64,000 nucleotides of DNA, taken from positions 1 through 64,000 of the forward strand of contig JACRIN010000019.1 in NCBI GenBank assembly GCA_016220085.1. Reading direction: 5' to 3'. Below the pieces are notes generated by a model. The model made no database searches. It worked only from the letters and a program-made list of their open reading frames with translations, and was not told the origin of the DNA. The translations under genes were made by a program, and so were the position numbers. The DNA is from Planctomycetota bacterium (GTDB lineage: Bacteria; Planctomycetota; UBA1135; GCA-002686595). Shown in pieces: positions 1 through 8,951 of the stretch. Position 1 is the first letter of the stretch, and each line of letters opens with the position of its first letter.

Positions 1-160
1 AGCTCCTGGTCGTGAGCTCCTGGTCGTGAGCTCCTGGTCGTGAGCTCCTGGTCGTGAGCTCCTGGTCGTGAGCTCCTGGTCGTGAGCTCCTGGTCGTGAA
101 CTCCTGGTCGTGAACTCCTGGTCGTGAACTCCTGGTCGTGAGCTCCTGGTCGTGAACTCC
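1..160. repeat. 14-bp tandem repeat array (AGCTCCTGGTCGTG / AACTCCTGGTCGTG), about 11 complete units, probably continuing upstream of the window
   Basis: Direct reading: units at 1, 15, 29, 43, 57, 71, 85, 99, 113, 127, 141, then a partial unit at 155. Units 8-10 carry a G to A variant at position 2. Confidence 0.97.
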
Positions 161-277
161 CATCGCGCGCGCCGGGCGACGCGCTCGTCACAGCCGGCTG
201 CTACCACCGAACGCGGCGCGCGAGGAGAATGCACGCGCCGGCTCGAGTGGGCCGGCGAACCAAGGAGCTCACGAGCG

Positions 278-856
278 ATGGCGAAGAAGATCTTGATGCT
301 GTGCGGCGACTACGGCGAGGACTACGAGACGATGGTGCCGTTCCAGGTGCTGCTCGCGGTCGGCCACACGGTGCACGCGGTCGCGCCGGACAAGAAGGCC
401 GGCGACTGGGTGCACACCGCGATCCACGACTTCGAAGGCGCGCAGACGTACAGCGAGAAGCCCGGCCACCGCTTCACGCTCAACGCGAGCTTCTCGGACG
501 TGACGGCGGAGAGCTACGACGCGCTCGTGATCCCCGGCGGTCGCGCGCCGGAGTACCTGCGCATGAACGCGAAGGTCGTCGACATCGTGCGGCACTTCCT
601 CACCGCGAAGAAGCCGATCGCCTCGATCTGCCACGGCGCGCAGCTGCTCGCCGCGACCGGGCTGTTGCGCGGCCGCAAGATCTCCGCGTACCCGGCGTGC
701 CGCGTCGAGGTCGAGCTCGCCGGCGCCGAGTACTGCGCGATCGCGATCGACGCGGCGGTCACCGACGGCAATTTGGTCACCGCGCCCGCGTGGCCCGCGC
801 ACCCCGCCTGGATCTCGCAGTTCCTGACCGTGCTCGGCACGCGCATCGTGACTTGA
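278..856 (+). CDS. DJ-1/PfpI family protein (class I glutamine amidotransferase-like)
   Basis: [17 protein letters not shown]...[15 protein letters not shown]...[28 protein letters not shown]; nucleophile-elbow ICHG motif. ATG at 278 chosen over the upstream in-frame ORF start. Confidence 0.9.
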   Translation: MAKKILMLCGDYGEDYETMVPFQVLLAVGHTVHAVAPDKKAGDWVHTAIHDFEGAQTYSEKPGHRFTLNASFSDVTAESYDALVIPGGRAPEYLRMNAKVVDIVRHFLTAKKPIASICHGAQLLAATGLLRGRKISAYPACRVEVELAGAEYCAIAIDAAVTDGNLVTAPAWPAHPAWISQFLTVLGTRIVT

Positions 857-927
857 GCGCGGGAGCCGTGGCGCGCGCGCGCCGACGGCGTAGATTCGGC
901 GCTTCCCCTGCGAGCGAGGAACCCGCG

Positions 928-1038
928 ATGTGCCAGATCTTCGTCAGCGCCGATCCGCGCGGCTACGAGAGCCGCACCCGCTCCGGGCGCGTGTACGCGG
1001 TGCGCGCGGCACTCGTTCAGGCGCCGGCCGGGCGGTAG
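928..1038 (+). pseudogene. Truncated N-terminal fragment of a ribbon-helix-helix (RHH_4-like) protein
   Basis: MCQIFVSADPRGYESRTRSGRVYAV matches the typical start of this family (MCxxFxxxDPxxYExRTRSxRLxG...), then ends after about 36 aa inside the 3' end of the convergent HD gene. Confidence 0.6.
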
Positions 1039-2417
1039 AGGTTGGTCGCGCCCGGAAACTCCTTGGCCGCGATCTCGCCGATCTTCGCGAGCAGCGTGGG
1101 GTCGTCGGTGTCCGCGAAGACGTAGAACTTCCAGAGCGCGCGATAGGAGCGCTCGAGATCCGCGAGGCGCGGCACGCGCGCGCTGAATTCCGAGAGCGGC
1201 TTGACGACCGACTCGCCGGGCCAGCGCACGTGCGTGTGCGCTTCCTTGAGCTGCATGCGCTTCGCAGGGCACGTGACGATGATCTCGACGGTCTTGCCGG
1301 TCGCGAAACGCACGAGGTCGGAGATGCGCTCCTCGGCGGCTTGGCGATTCGCTTGGCCTTCACGCGCGAAGTGGCGCGTGACGAGCTCTTCCTGCACCGC
1401 CTCGTTCTCGTAGCGCGGGAAGACGCACGCGCGCTTCGGCAGCTTGCGGGTCCGGAAGCGCTCGACCGCGGATCGAATCCGTTTCGCGACGTCCGCCGGG
1501 CACTTCCTCGACTTCTCGCCGTCGCGGGCGACGCGGTCGAGCAGGTCGAGCACCGACGCGTCGGTCTGGTCGTAGAAATCCTCTTCCTTGACGAGCCCGG
1601 CGCTCAGCGCGAGCTCGACCGCGCGCGCCGCGAGCGCTCCGGCGGCGACCTTCGCGTGGTGGTAGTACACGCGCTCGCTGAAGAAGTAGCGCGCTTCGAG
1701 CAAGCGCACCATCTCCGACAAGATGTCCTCGCGCAGCAGGTTGTGCTTGGCGAGGTCGATGTACAGATGCCCGCTCGCGCGGTCGACGCGAAAGTACGAC
1801 AGCAGGCGTTGATCGATCGCGAGCTTGAGGCCGGTGAAGTACGCGTCGCGCGCGAGGTAGTCTAGGATGTCCGAGCAGATCGGGTCGGAGTTGATCTCGC
1901 TCCAGTACGGCGGGATCGCGCGCGCGGTGTCGCCCTTCTCGGCGCAGAGGATCGCGAGCACGTCTTTGTGCAGCCCGAGGTCGCGCAACACGCGTCCGAC
2001 GCCGGTCTGGGCGCCGAGCATGCGCTCGAACCGGTACGGCGAATCGTGGCGGTGCATCAGGCCCGCCTGGTCCTCGACGTTGTGCCCGAACGGGATGTGC
2101 GTGATGTCGTGCACGAGCCCGGCCATCCGGATCACGCGCGCCTCGGCTTCCGAGACACCCAGGCACTCGCGCGAGTTGTGCTCGAAGGAGAGATTGACCG
2201 CGTCGATCATCCGCTGCGCGAGGTGCAGCGTGCCGATCGAATGGTCGAAGCGCGTGTGGACGGCGCCCGGGTAGACGAAGTTGGCCGAGCCGAGCTGCTT
2301 GACGCCGCGCAGGCGCTGCATCTCGGGCGTGTCGAGCACCGAGATCTCCTCGTGCGTCAGGTACACGTCGCCGTGCACCGGGTCGCGAATGACGCTGTAT
2401 CGCTTCTTGGCGGCCAC
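1017..2417 (-). CDS. HD-domain phosphohydrolase (dGTPase/SAMHD1-like)
   Basis: RDPVHGDVYLTHEEISVLDTPEMQRLRGVKQLG...HTRFDHSIGTLHLA...LVHDITHIPFGHNVED; H...HD...D motifs. GTG start at 2417 inferred. Confidence 0.88.
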   Translation of the reverse strand: MAAKKRYSVIRDPVHGDVYLTHEEISVLDTPEMQRLRGVKQLGSANFVYPGAVHTRFDHSIGTLHLAQRMIDAVNLSFEHNSRECLGVSEAEARVIRMAGLVHDITHIPFGHNVEDQAGLMHRHDSPYRFERMLGAQTGVGRVLRDLGLHKDVLAILCAEKGDTARAIPPYWSEINSDPICSDILDYLARDAYFTGLKLAIDQRLLSYFRVDRASGHLYIDLAKHNLLREDILSEMVRLLEARYFFSERVYYHHAKVAAGALAARAVELALSAGLVKEEDFYDQTDASVLDLLDRVARDGEKSRKCPADVAKRIRSAVERFRTRKLPKRACVFPRYENEAVQEELVTRHFAREGQANRQAAEERISDLVRFATGKTVEIIVTCPAKRMQLKEAHTHVRWPGESVVKPLSEFSARVPRLADLERSYRALWKFYVFADTDDPTLLAKIGEIAAKEFPGATNLYRPAGA

Positions 2418-2526
2418 GAAAAAGCTTCCCCTCGGCTCCCGAAAGGCCGCGCATGGTAGCGGCGGGGCGCTCGGTCTCCGAGGTTCGTTTCGACGCTTCC
2501 GAACGACCCGGTAGAATGGGCCCTGG

Positions 2527-3759
2527 ATGCTCTCCCCGGCCGCCCCCACCGCGCCGCGCGCTCCCTCCGCATGGAAGCCGCGTGCTCTCGCCGTCCTCTT
2601 CGGCACGGTGGCCGCGCTCTTCTCGTTCGTCCTCGCGATGCAGAATCGGAGCTTCGGCAGCCGGGCTTCGGTCGACCTCGACGACAAGAACGCCGAGCTC
2701 GCCGCACTGCTCGCCGAGCGTGATCGTGCGCTCTCGGAGGCGTCCGAGCTCGGCTCGCTGCTCTCGTGGCGCTTGGCGCTGCCGGAGCGGATCGCGAAGA
2801 CGCTCTTCCCGATGCGCCACGCGACGCAGACGTACGACGAGTACTGCTTCTATCGCTACAAGCCCGGCATCGAGTACGCCAACGAGTGGCCCGAGCACCC
2901 GAAGGGTCGCTGGTACGTGCGCACGAACTCGCTCGGCCTGCGCGAGGACTCGGACACGCCGAAAGAGAAGCTCGACCTGCGCGTGTTGGTCACCGGCGAC
3001 TCGCACACCGACGGCGTCTGCGACAACGCGGAGTCGTTCGCGAACCTGGTCGAGGCCGCGCTCGCCACGCAGCATCCCGGCAAGACGATCGACGTCGGCA
3101 ACGCGGGCAAGGGCGGGTATTCGTTCTACAGCTACCTCGGTGTGCTCGAGCGCTTCGTCGCGCTCGACCTCGCGCCCGACGTCTTCGTCGTCACCGTCTA
3201 CGGCGGCAACGACTTCGAGGAAGCGCTGGCGCCGTGGCACTTCTTCGCCGGCATCCCGCGCGGCACCGGACTGCCCGCGTACTGGGACTCCGTCGAGGCC
3301 GCGCGCAAGGTCAACGAGCCGTGCCTGTCGCAGGGCATGCTCGCGACCAAGTACTTCCAGCAGAACCCCGATGAAGTGCAGCGCGCGCGCGAAGCGACGC
3401 TCGGCATGTCCGGGCAGATCATCGGCGAGTGTCGCGCCCACGGGATCGTGCCGCTGTTCGTGTACTTGCCTTCGTGGTACGAGCTCGATCCCGACCGCAC
3501 GATGGAGGATTTCGCCGGCGTCGTCGGCGCGCTCGGGCTCGCGCGCGAAGACATCGCCCGCGTGACCGAGCTCGGCGAGCGCTACGTCGCGGGTCTCCGC
3601 GCGCTCGGCGCCGAGGTCGTCGACCTGCGGCCCGCGTTCCGCGCGGAACGCGGCGCGCTGTACTGGCAAACCGATCACCACATCAACCTCGCCGGTCACG
3701 CGCGGGTCGCGGAGGCGCTGCTCGCACCGCTCGAGGCGCTGGGGTTCGGTCGACGGTGA
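2527..3759 (+). CDS. SGNH/GDSL-hydrolase-like protein (paralog 1)
   Basis: VTGDSHTDGVCDN (GDSH block I), VYGGNDF (N block), TDHHINLAGHA (D-x-x-H block V); N-terminal hydrophobic segment. Confidence 0.8.
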   Translation: MLSPAAPTAPRAPSAWKPRALAVLFGTVAALFSFVLAMQNRSFGSRASVDLDDKNAELAALLAERDRALSEASELGSLLSWRLALPERIAKTLFPMRHATQTYDEYCFYRYKPGIEYANEWPEHPKGRWYVRTNSLGLREDSDTPKEKLDLRVLVTGDSHTDGVCDNAESFANLVEAALATQHPGKTIDVGNAGKGGYSFYSYLGVLERFVALDLAPDVFVVTVYGGNDFEEALAPWHFFAGIPRGTGLPAYWDSVEAARKVNEPCLSQGMLATKYFQQNPDEVQRAREATLGMSGQIIGECRAHGIVPLFVYLPSWYELDPDRTMEDFAGVVGALGLAREDIARVTELGERYVAGLRALGAEVVDLRPAFRAERGALYWQTDHHINLAGHARVAEALLAPLEALGFGRR

Positions 3760-4976
3760 TGCAGCGAGCGGCAAAGGCGCGCGTCGGCGGCGCGCGAGTG
3801 ACGGCGCTGCTCTTCGGGCTCGCGCTCGCCGCGGCGATCGGAGGCGTGCTGTGGACGCGCATGAAGCCGACCCCCGCGCCCGTCGAGCTGCGCGAATCGA
3901 AGCCGATCTCCGGCGAGAAGCTCGCTGCGCGGCGCGGCGAGCTCGCGGATCCCGCGCTCGTGTTCGCGCCCGACCGTCAAAGGCTCGTGCTCTCGCCGGA
4001 GCTCGCGCTCGAGATCTCGCCGCTCGAGGTGCCCGAGCAGGAGTACGACCCGCAGTGCTACCTGCGCCACAAAGCGAACCTCGACAACACGGTGCCGTGG
4101 CCGGAGCATCCGAAGAAGCGCTGGCACATGCGCACCAATTCGCTCGGGCTGCGCGAGGACCGCGAGCTCGCGCCGACCTTCGATGGACTGCGCGTGCTCT
4201 GCACCGGCGATTCGCACACCGACGGCGTCTGCGAGAACTCCGAGTCGTGGCCGCACCAGTTGGAAGCGCGCTTGAAGACCGCGCACCCCGATCGCGCGAT
4301 CGAGGTGATCAACTCGGGCAAGGGCTGCTACGGCTTCTATCACTACCGCGGCGTGCTCGAGCGCTTGGCGCACTTCGCGCCGGAGCTCTTCGTCGTCGGC
4401 GTGTACGGCGGCAACGACTTCCTGGAGACGACGCGGCCCTGGTACTACTTCGCCGGCGCCGAGCGGCCGAGATTGGACGCCGAGGACTGGAAGCGGATCA
4501 ACGCCGCCAAGCGCTTCGACGGTCCCGGGCTCGCGCAGATCTGGACGAGCGCGTACTACTTCCAGCGCTACCCGGACGAGCAGCACGTCGCGCTCTCCGC
4601 CGCGCTCGCGCTCTCCGCGGACATCGCCGGCGCCGCCGGAGCGCGCGGCATGCGCGTGCTGTTCGTCTACATCCCCTCGCGCGCCGAGGTCGCGCCCGAC
4701 GCGGAGTTCGCGAGGTCGAAGGAGACGCTCGACGCGCTCGGACTCGCACGTGCGGACCTCGACACCGCCGGCCGCTTGACCGATCGCTATCTGCAGGGCC
4801 TCGCATCGCTCGGCATTCCGGTGGTCGACCTGCGCGAGCGCTTCCGCCGCGAACCGCGGCCGCCGTACTGGGATAGCGACCTGCACATCGATCTCGCCGG
4901 CCACGCGGCGATCGCGGAAGTGCTCGAACCGTGGCTCGGGCCGTGGCTCGAGCCGCCCGTGAGCGGCGCCCGCTGA
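3759..4976 (+). CDS. SGNH/GDSL-hydrolase-like protein (paralog 2)
   Basis: TGDSHTDGVCEN, VYGGNDF, SDLHIDLAGHA; starts in an ATGA overlap with the previous stop; N-terminal TM. Confidence 0.8.
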   Translation: MQRAAKARVGGARVTALLFGLALAAAIGGVLWTRMKPTPAPVELRESKPISGEKLAARRGELADPALVFAPDRQRLVLSPELALEISPLEVPEQEYDPQCYLRHKANLDNTVPWPEHPKKRWHMRTNSLGLREDRELAPTFDGLRVLCTGDSHTDGVCENSESWPHQLEARLKTAHPDRAIEVINSGKGCYGFYHYRGVLERLAHFAPELFVVGVYGGNDFLETTRPWYYFAGAERPRLDAEDWKRINAAKRFDGPGLAQIWTSAYYFQRYPDEQHVALSAALALSADIAGAAGARGMRVLFVYIPSRAEVAPDAEFARSKETLDALGLARADLDTAGRLTDRYLQGLASLGIPVVDLRERFRREPRPPYWDSDLHIDLAGHAAIAEVLEPWLGPWLEPPVSGAR

Positions 4977-5002
4977 CCCGCGCGCCTTGCTAGATTGAAG
5001 CC

Positions 5003-6091
5003 GTGCTGCTCCCTCTGCTCCACGTCCTGATCGTCGCTTCCGTCGCGAGCCCGGCGCTCGCCCAGGAGCCCGTGCGGCCGCCGCGCTACCACCTCGATGC
5101 CGCGCAGGCGAATCGCCTCTTCTCCAACCTCCGCGGCAAGGACTTCCCCGACAAGGACGTGTACGACGAGGCGGTGTGGTTCCGCCGCAAGCCCGGCCTC
5201 GACATCGAGGAGCTGCATCCGGAGATCCCGGGCGGCAAGTGGCGAATGCGCACGAACTCGCTCGGCTTGCGGATGGATCGCGATCTCGCGAACGAGCCCG
5301 CGGAGATCTCGTTGCTGCTGACCGGCGACGCGAACATGGAAGGCGTGTGCTCGAACTCGGACACGATCGCCGGGCGAGTCGAGCGATCGCTCGCCGCGCT
5401 TCATCCCGGCGCGTCGATCGAAGTCGTCAACTCCGGCAAGGGCAGCTACACCTTCTACAACTACGTGTTGGTGCTCGAGCGTTTCGCCGCGCGCAAGCCG
5501 AAGATGTTCGTGGTGCTCGTGTGCCTGAACGATTTCGAGGAGTGCCTGTCGGCCTACTACCACTTCAGCGGCACGCCGGGGCCGGCCTTCGCGGACGGCG
5601 ACGCGCGCGAACTGGTGGAAGTCGGACGCGACTGGACCGACGAGCTCGCGCAAGGACTGATGGCGCTCTGGCGCTTCGACCGCCAGCCGGGCGAGCTCGA
5701 CACCGCGCTCGCGGTCGGCGCGGGACTGATGGGCGAGCTCGCGGGGACCTGCGCGGCGCTCGGAACCGAGCTCGTCGTGTTCTGGTGCCCGCCCTACTTC
5801 TCGCTCGACGCAGCGAAAGCGCAGCAGGAGCTCGCGAAGCCGTGCGCGGAGCTCGGACTCGACGCTCTGGACCTCGCGAGCGCCGACGCGATCGCGACGC
5901 GCTTCTTGCACAGCGTCCGCGGCATGCGGCTCACCGCGATCGACCTCCGGCCGACGTTCGCAAAAGCTCGAGAGCCGATGTTCTGGACCGACGACCGCCA
6001 CCTCAGCCTCGCCGCGAACGAGCTGATCGCCCGCGAGATCTCGGCGCGCTACGAGACGTTGGCGGCGCGCGAGAAGTCGAAGGCGCGCTGA
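5003..6091 (+). CDS. Degenerate SGNH-hydrolase-like protein (paralog 3), signal peptide
   Basis: Aligns with the two upstream paralogs over most of its length, but the catalytic block reads TGDANMEGVC instead of TGDSHTDGVC; DDRHLSLAAN retained. Confidence 0.75.
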   Translation: MLLPLLHVLIVASVASPALAQEPVRPPRYHLDAAQANRLFSNLRGKDFPDKDVYDEAVWFRRKPGLDIEELHPEIPGGKWRMRTNSLGLRMDRDLANEPAEISLLLTGDANMEGVCSNSDTIAGRVERSLAALHPGASIEVVNSGKGSYTFYNYVLVLERFAARKPKMFVVLVCLNDFEECLSAYYHFSGTPGPAFADGDARELVEVGRDWTDELAQGLMALWRFDRQPGELDTALAVGAGLMGELAGTCAALGTELVVFWCPPYFSLDAAKAQQELAKPCAELGLDALDLASADAIATRFLHSVRGMRLTAIDLRPTFAKAREPMFWTDDRHLSLAANELIAREISARYETLAAREKSKAR

Positions 6092-6093
6092 CG

Positions 6094-6942
6094 ATGCTCG
6101 CGACGCTCGCGACGCTTGCTTCGCTCCTGATCGCCGGCGCGGTCGCGGGCCAGGAACCGCAGCCGGCCCCCACCGAGCCGCCCGCGCCGCGCGTCGCTCT
6201 CGTGCTGGTCGCCGACCGCACGCGCCTCACGGCGGGCGAGACGTTCGAGCTCGGCGTGCGCTACGTCGTCCCGCCCGGTTGGCACATCCACTGGACGAAC
6301 CCGGGCGACGGTGCGACGCGTACGCAGGTCGACCTGACGGTGCCCGATGGGTTCACCGTCGCGGGGCCGAGCTACCCGGGGCCGGAGCGCTTCGACGAAC
6401 TCGGCGGACGCGTCCACTACGGCTACACCGGCGAGGTCGTCGTGCTCTACCGCGTGACGGCGCCGAAGGAGCTCGTCGTGGACACCCACTACACGTTCTC
6501 GATCCAGTCGCGCTGGCTCGCGCACGGCGAGCGCGGCGTGATGGGCGAGAACGCGAAGAAGCTGCGGCTCGAACCCGCCGATCTGGAACACCCGGCAAAG
6601 CCGAACGAGTCGGCGCTGTTCGAGAAGGCCCACGCGCGCGAACCTCGGCCGTGGAAGGAACTGGCCGACGCCCGCGCGGAGTGGTCGCTGTCGAAGGAGA
6701 GCGGAACGCATCTCTTCGTGTTCCGCGTCGAACATGTCGACCGACTCGAGTTCTACCCGGCGCTCGACGGCGGCCTCGATTTCGCCGGCCGCATGATCGG
6801 CATCGACCGCGATTCCGCGACGGTGACGATCAAGGTGAAGAGCCGCGCCGACGTGCCCGAGAAGGACCAGCGGCTGCGAGGCGTGCTGCGGGTCGACCGG
6901 GGCAGGACGCGGACGTGGTACCAGGTCGATTTCCCGCGCTGA
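6094..6942 (+). CDS. DsbD N-terminal-domain-like (DsbC/thiol:disulfide interchange) secreted protein
   Basis: Signal peptide, then LTAGETFELGVRYVVPPGWHIHWTNPGDGATRTQVDLTVPDGFTVAGPSYPGPERF...YGYTGEVVVLYRVTAP. Confidence 0.72.
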   Translation: MLATLATLASLLIAGAVAGQEPQPAPTEPPAPRVALVLVADRTRLTAGETFELGVRYVVPPGWHIHWTNPGDGATRTQVDLTVPDGFTVAGPSYPGPERFDELGGRVHYGYTGEVVVLYRVTAPKELVVDTHYTFSIQSRWLAHGERGVMGENAKKLRLEPADLEHPAKPNESALFEKAHAREPRPWKELADARAEWSLSKESGTHLFVFRVEHVDRLEFYPALDGGLDFAGRMIGIDRDSATVTIKVKSRADVPEKDQRLRGVLRVDRGRTRTWYQVDFPR

Positions 6943-6945
6943 CCT

Positions 6946-7132
6946 AGCTGCCCCGCTTGGCCGGGCGGAAGGCTCGAACCGAGATCGCATCCGAACGGAG
7001 ATCGCGGTCCGAGAGGCTGCGGCGCCCGCGCTGAACCAGCTGCCCCGAGTCGCTGGGCGGAAAGATCGAACCGAGATCGCAACCGAGCGGAGTTCGCGCG
7101 GTCCAGGAAGCTGCGGCGCGCGGCTCGGAACG
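6946..7132. repeat. Imperfect direct duplication of about 90 bp (copies near 6946-7037 and 7038-7132)
   Basis: agctgccccg...gggcggaa...tcgaaccgagatcgca-ccga-cggag-tcgcg...gctgcggcgc appears twice with scattered substitutions, in an intergenic interval. Confidence 0.85.
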
Positions 7133-7375
7133 ACTCTCGCCAGCGCGCGCCGCGGCCCACCGCAGGACGCCGGTGCTTGCCGCCGGTCGTCGGCGATCGT
7201 CGGCGATCGCCGGCGGTCGCGTGCGCTCGCAGCCGTTCACCGGCGCGCGCGAGCGCCAGGCTGCGTAGTCGACAACCCGCCGCGACCTGCCGCCGCCGAC
7301 CGGCGGTCGGATCGGCCTCCTGTTCGCCGGAGCGCTGCCCGACGCCGGAGTCGGTCGCGACGGACTCGGAGGGCT

Positions 7376-8047
7376 CTAGTGGACCCGATGGACGTCGCCG
7401 GAGCCCGCGATGCTCTGCTGCACCCGCGGCTCGCCGGTGTACGAGACGTCGCCGGAGCCCGCGATCGAGACGTCGAGGTCCTCGAGCGCCTGAACCCTGA
7501 CGTCGCCCGACCCGGCGATGTCGACGTCGACGCGCTTGGCGGCGAGCGCGGACGTGTTCACGTCGCCGGAACCCGCGATGGCGATCGTGAGCGCATCGAC
7601 CGCGCCGTCGCAGACCACGTCGCCGGACCCGGCGATGCCGATCGCGAAGCGCGCGCCGGCGAGTTTCGAGAACCGCCCGTCACCGGAGCCGTCGAGCGCG
7701 AAGCCCTCGAGCGTCGGCGAGACGATCCGCGCGACCTGCGGGACGTGGGAGGCATAGCTCCCCTCCTTCATCTCGATCACCAAGGTGTCGTTCTCGATTC
7801 GGGTGACGATGAGCGCGAGCAGGTTGTCGTCCGCGGTGAGCTCGAGCGACGTGTGATCGCCGAGTTCGGCGACGACATCGGTACTGCCGTGGACGTGGAT
7901 GCGCTTGAACTCGCCGATCGTGCGGGTCTCGGTCGCGGCGACGCCGGAGCCGACGACGTCCGCGCCCCAGTCGTCGCCGAGGGAGACGACGCACGCGCCG
8001 CAGAGCGGACCGAGGAACAAAGGGGCGATGAGGGTCGAGAGCTTCAT
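7376..8047 (-). CDS. DUF2807 / head-GIN-domain protein (putative adhesin-like, lipoprotein-type N-terminus)
   Basis: MKLSTLIAPLFLGPLCGAC...; VVGSGVAATETRTIGEFKRIHVHGSTDVVAELG; five IAGSGDV repeats. Confidence 0.82.
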   Translation of the reverse strand: MKLSTLIAPLFLGPLCGACVVSLGDDWGADVVGSGVAATETRTIGEFKRIHVHGSTDVVAELGDHTSLELTADDNLLALIVTRIENDTLVIEMKEGSYASHVPQVARIVSPTLEGFALDGSGDGRFSKLAGARFAIGIAGSGDVVCDGAVDALTIAIAGSGDVNTSALAAKRVDVDIAGSGDVRVQALEDLDVSIAGSGDVSYTGEPRVQQSIAGSGDVHRVH

Positions 8048-8172
8048 GAGACTCCTGTCGATTCGAGTTCCGGGGGACGCAGGGGACGCCGGGGACGCCG
8101 GGGACGAAGGCCGCCCCTTCGCGTACGCGGCCCGGACATTCTCGGTCGGCGCGCGCGCGGCGCAAGGAGACC

Positions 8173-8937
8173 TCACGCTCGGAGGTCGTCGTACAGCGCT
8201 CGAACGCGAGTCTCGGCGCGCTGCGCGAGCTCCTTGCGCTCGCCGCCGAAGAGCGGCTCGGGCGCGAACGACACCTCCGCGTCGAAACCCGGCAGCGCGA
8301 GCAGGCCGAGCGCGTGCGCGAGGAACGGCCGTCCGTCGCCCCAACAGACCGCGCGGCTCGCGGGCGGCCGATCGCCTCGGGTTCGGTAGCGGAGCGCGGC
8401 GCAGTGGACCGCGGCACCCGAGCTCGCCGCGGTCTCGAACAGCGACGGTCGGAAGCCGAGCAGGCCCGCGCCGTCGGTGCTCGTGCCCTCGGGGAAGAAC
8501 CCGACGATCCGTCCGGCGCGCACCGCCTCGCCGATCGACGCGTTGACCTCGGCGAGCGCGCGCTTGTCGTGGCGGCGGACGTAGAGCGTCCCCATCGCCG
8601 TCGCCGTGCGCCCGATCAGCGGCCAATGGCGCACTTCGGCCTTCGAGACGAACACCGCACCGGTCTCCGCGGCGAGCAGGAGCACGTCGACGTAGCCGAG
8701 GTGGTTCGCGACGAGCAACCCGGGCGCCGTCGGCAGCGGACCGCGCCTCGAGCGTCGCATGCCGATCGCTCGCGCCGTCGCGCGCGCCCAATGGACGTAG
8801 ATCCAGTCGCGCCACGCGCGGCTTCGCGGCGCGCTCGACGCCGCGAACGGGCGGCCGAGGTTCCAGAGCGAGTAGAGCCCGACCATCACCGCGAGCACCG
8901 CGCCGAGTCGCACTCCGACGCGCAGCCAACCGAGCAC
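8173..8937 (-). CDS. 1-acyl-sn-glycerol-3-phosphate acyltransferase family (PlsC-like)
   Basis: VANHLGYVDVLLL (HX4D) and GFFPEGTSTDG motifs. GTG start at 8937 inferred. Confidence 0.82.
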   Translation of the reverse strand: MLGWLRVGVRLGAVLAVMVGLYSLWNLGRPFAASSAPRSRAWRDWIYVHWARATARAIGMRRSRRGPLPTAPGLLVANHLGYVDVLLLAAETGAVFVSKAEVRHWPLIGRTATAMGTLYVRRHDKRALAEVNASIGEAVRAGRIVGFFPEGTSTDGAGLLGFRPSLFETAASSGAAVHCAALRYRTRGDRPPASRAVCWGDGRPFLAHALGLLALPGFDAEVSFAPEPLFGGERKELAQRAETRVRALYDDLRA

Positions 8938-8951
8938 GCGCGCCCCGCCGC

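Noticed and set aside
1-160. CRISPR array
   Set aside because: Units are contiguous 14-bp repeats with no spacers and no cas genes.
7376-8047. RTX-type calcium-binding protein based on GSGD repeats
   Set aside because: IAGSGDV spacing and the N-terminal GSGV...GEFKRIHV segment fit the DUF2807/GIN family better than RTX nonapeptides.
8060-8110. ggggacgcc short repeats upstream of the DUF2807 gene as a regulatory element
   Set aside because: Only a few degenerate copies in a G-rich stretch; insufficient support.
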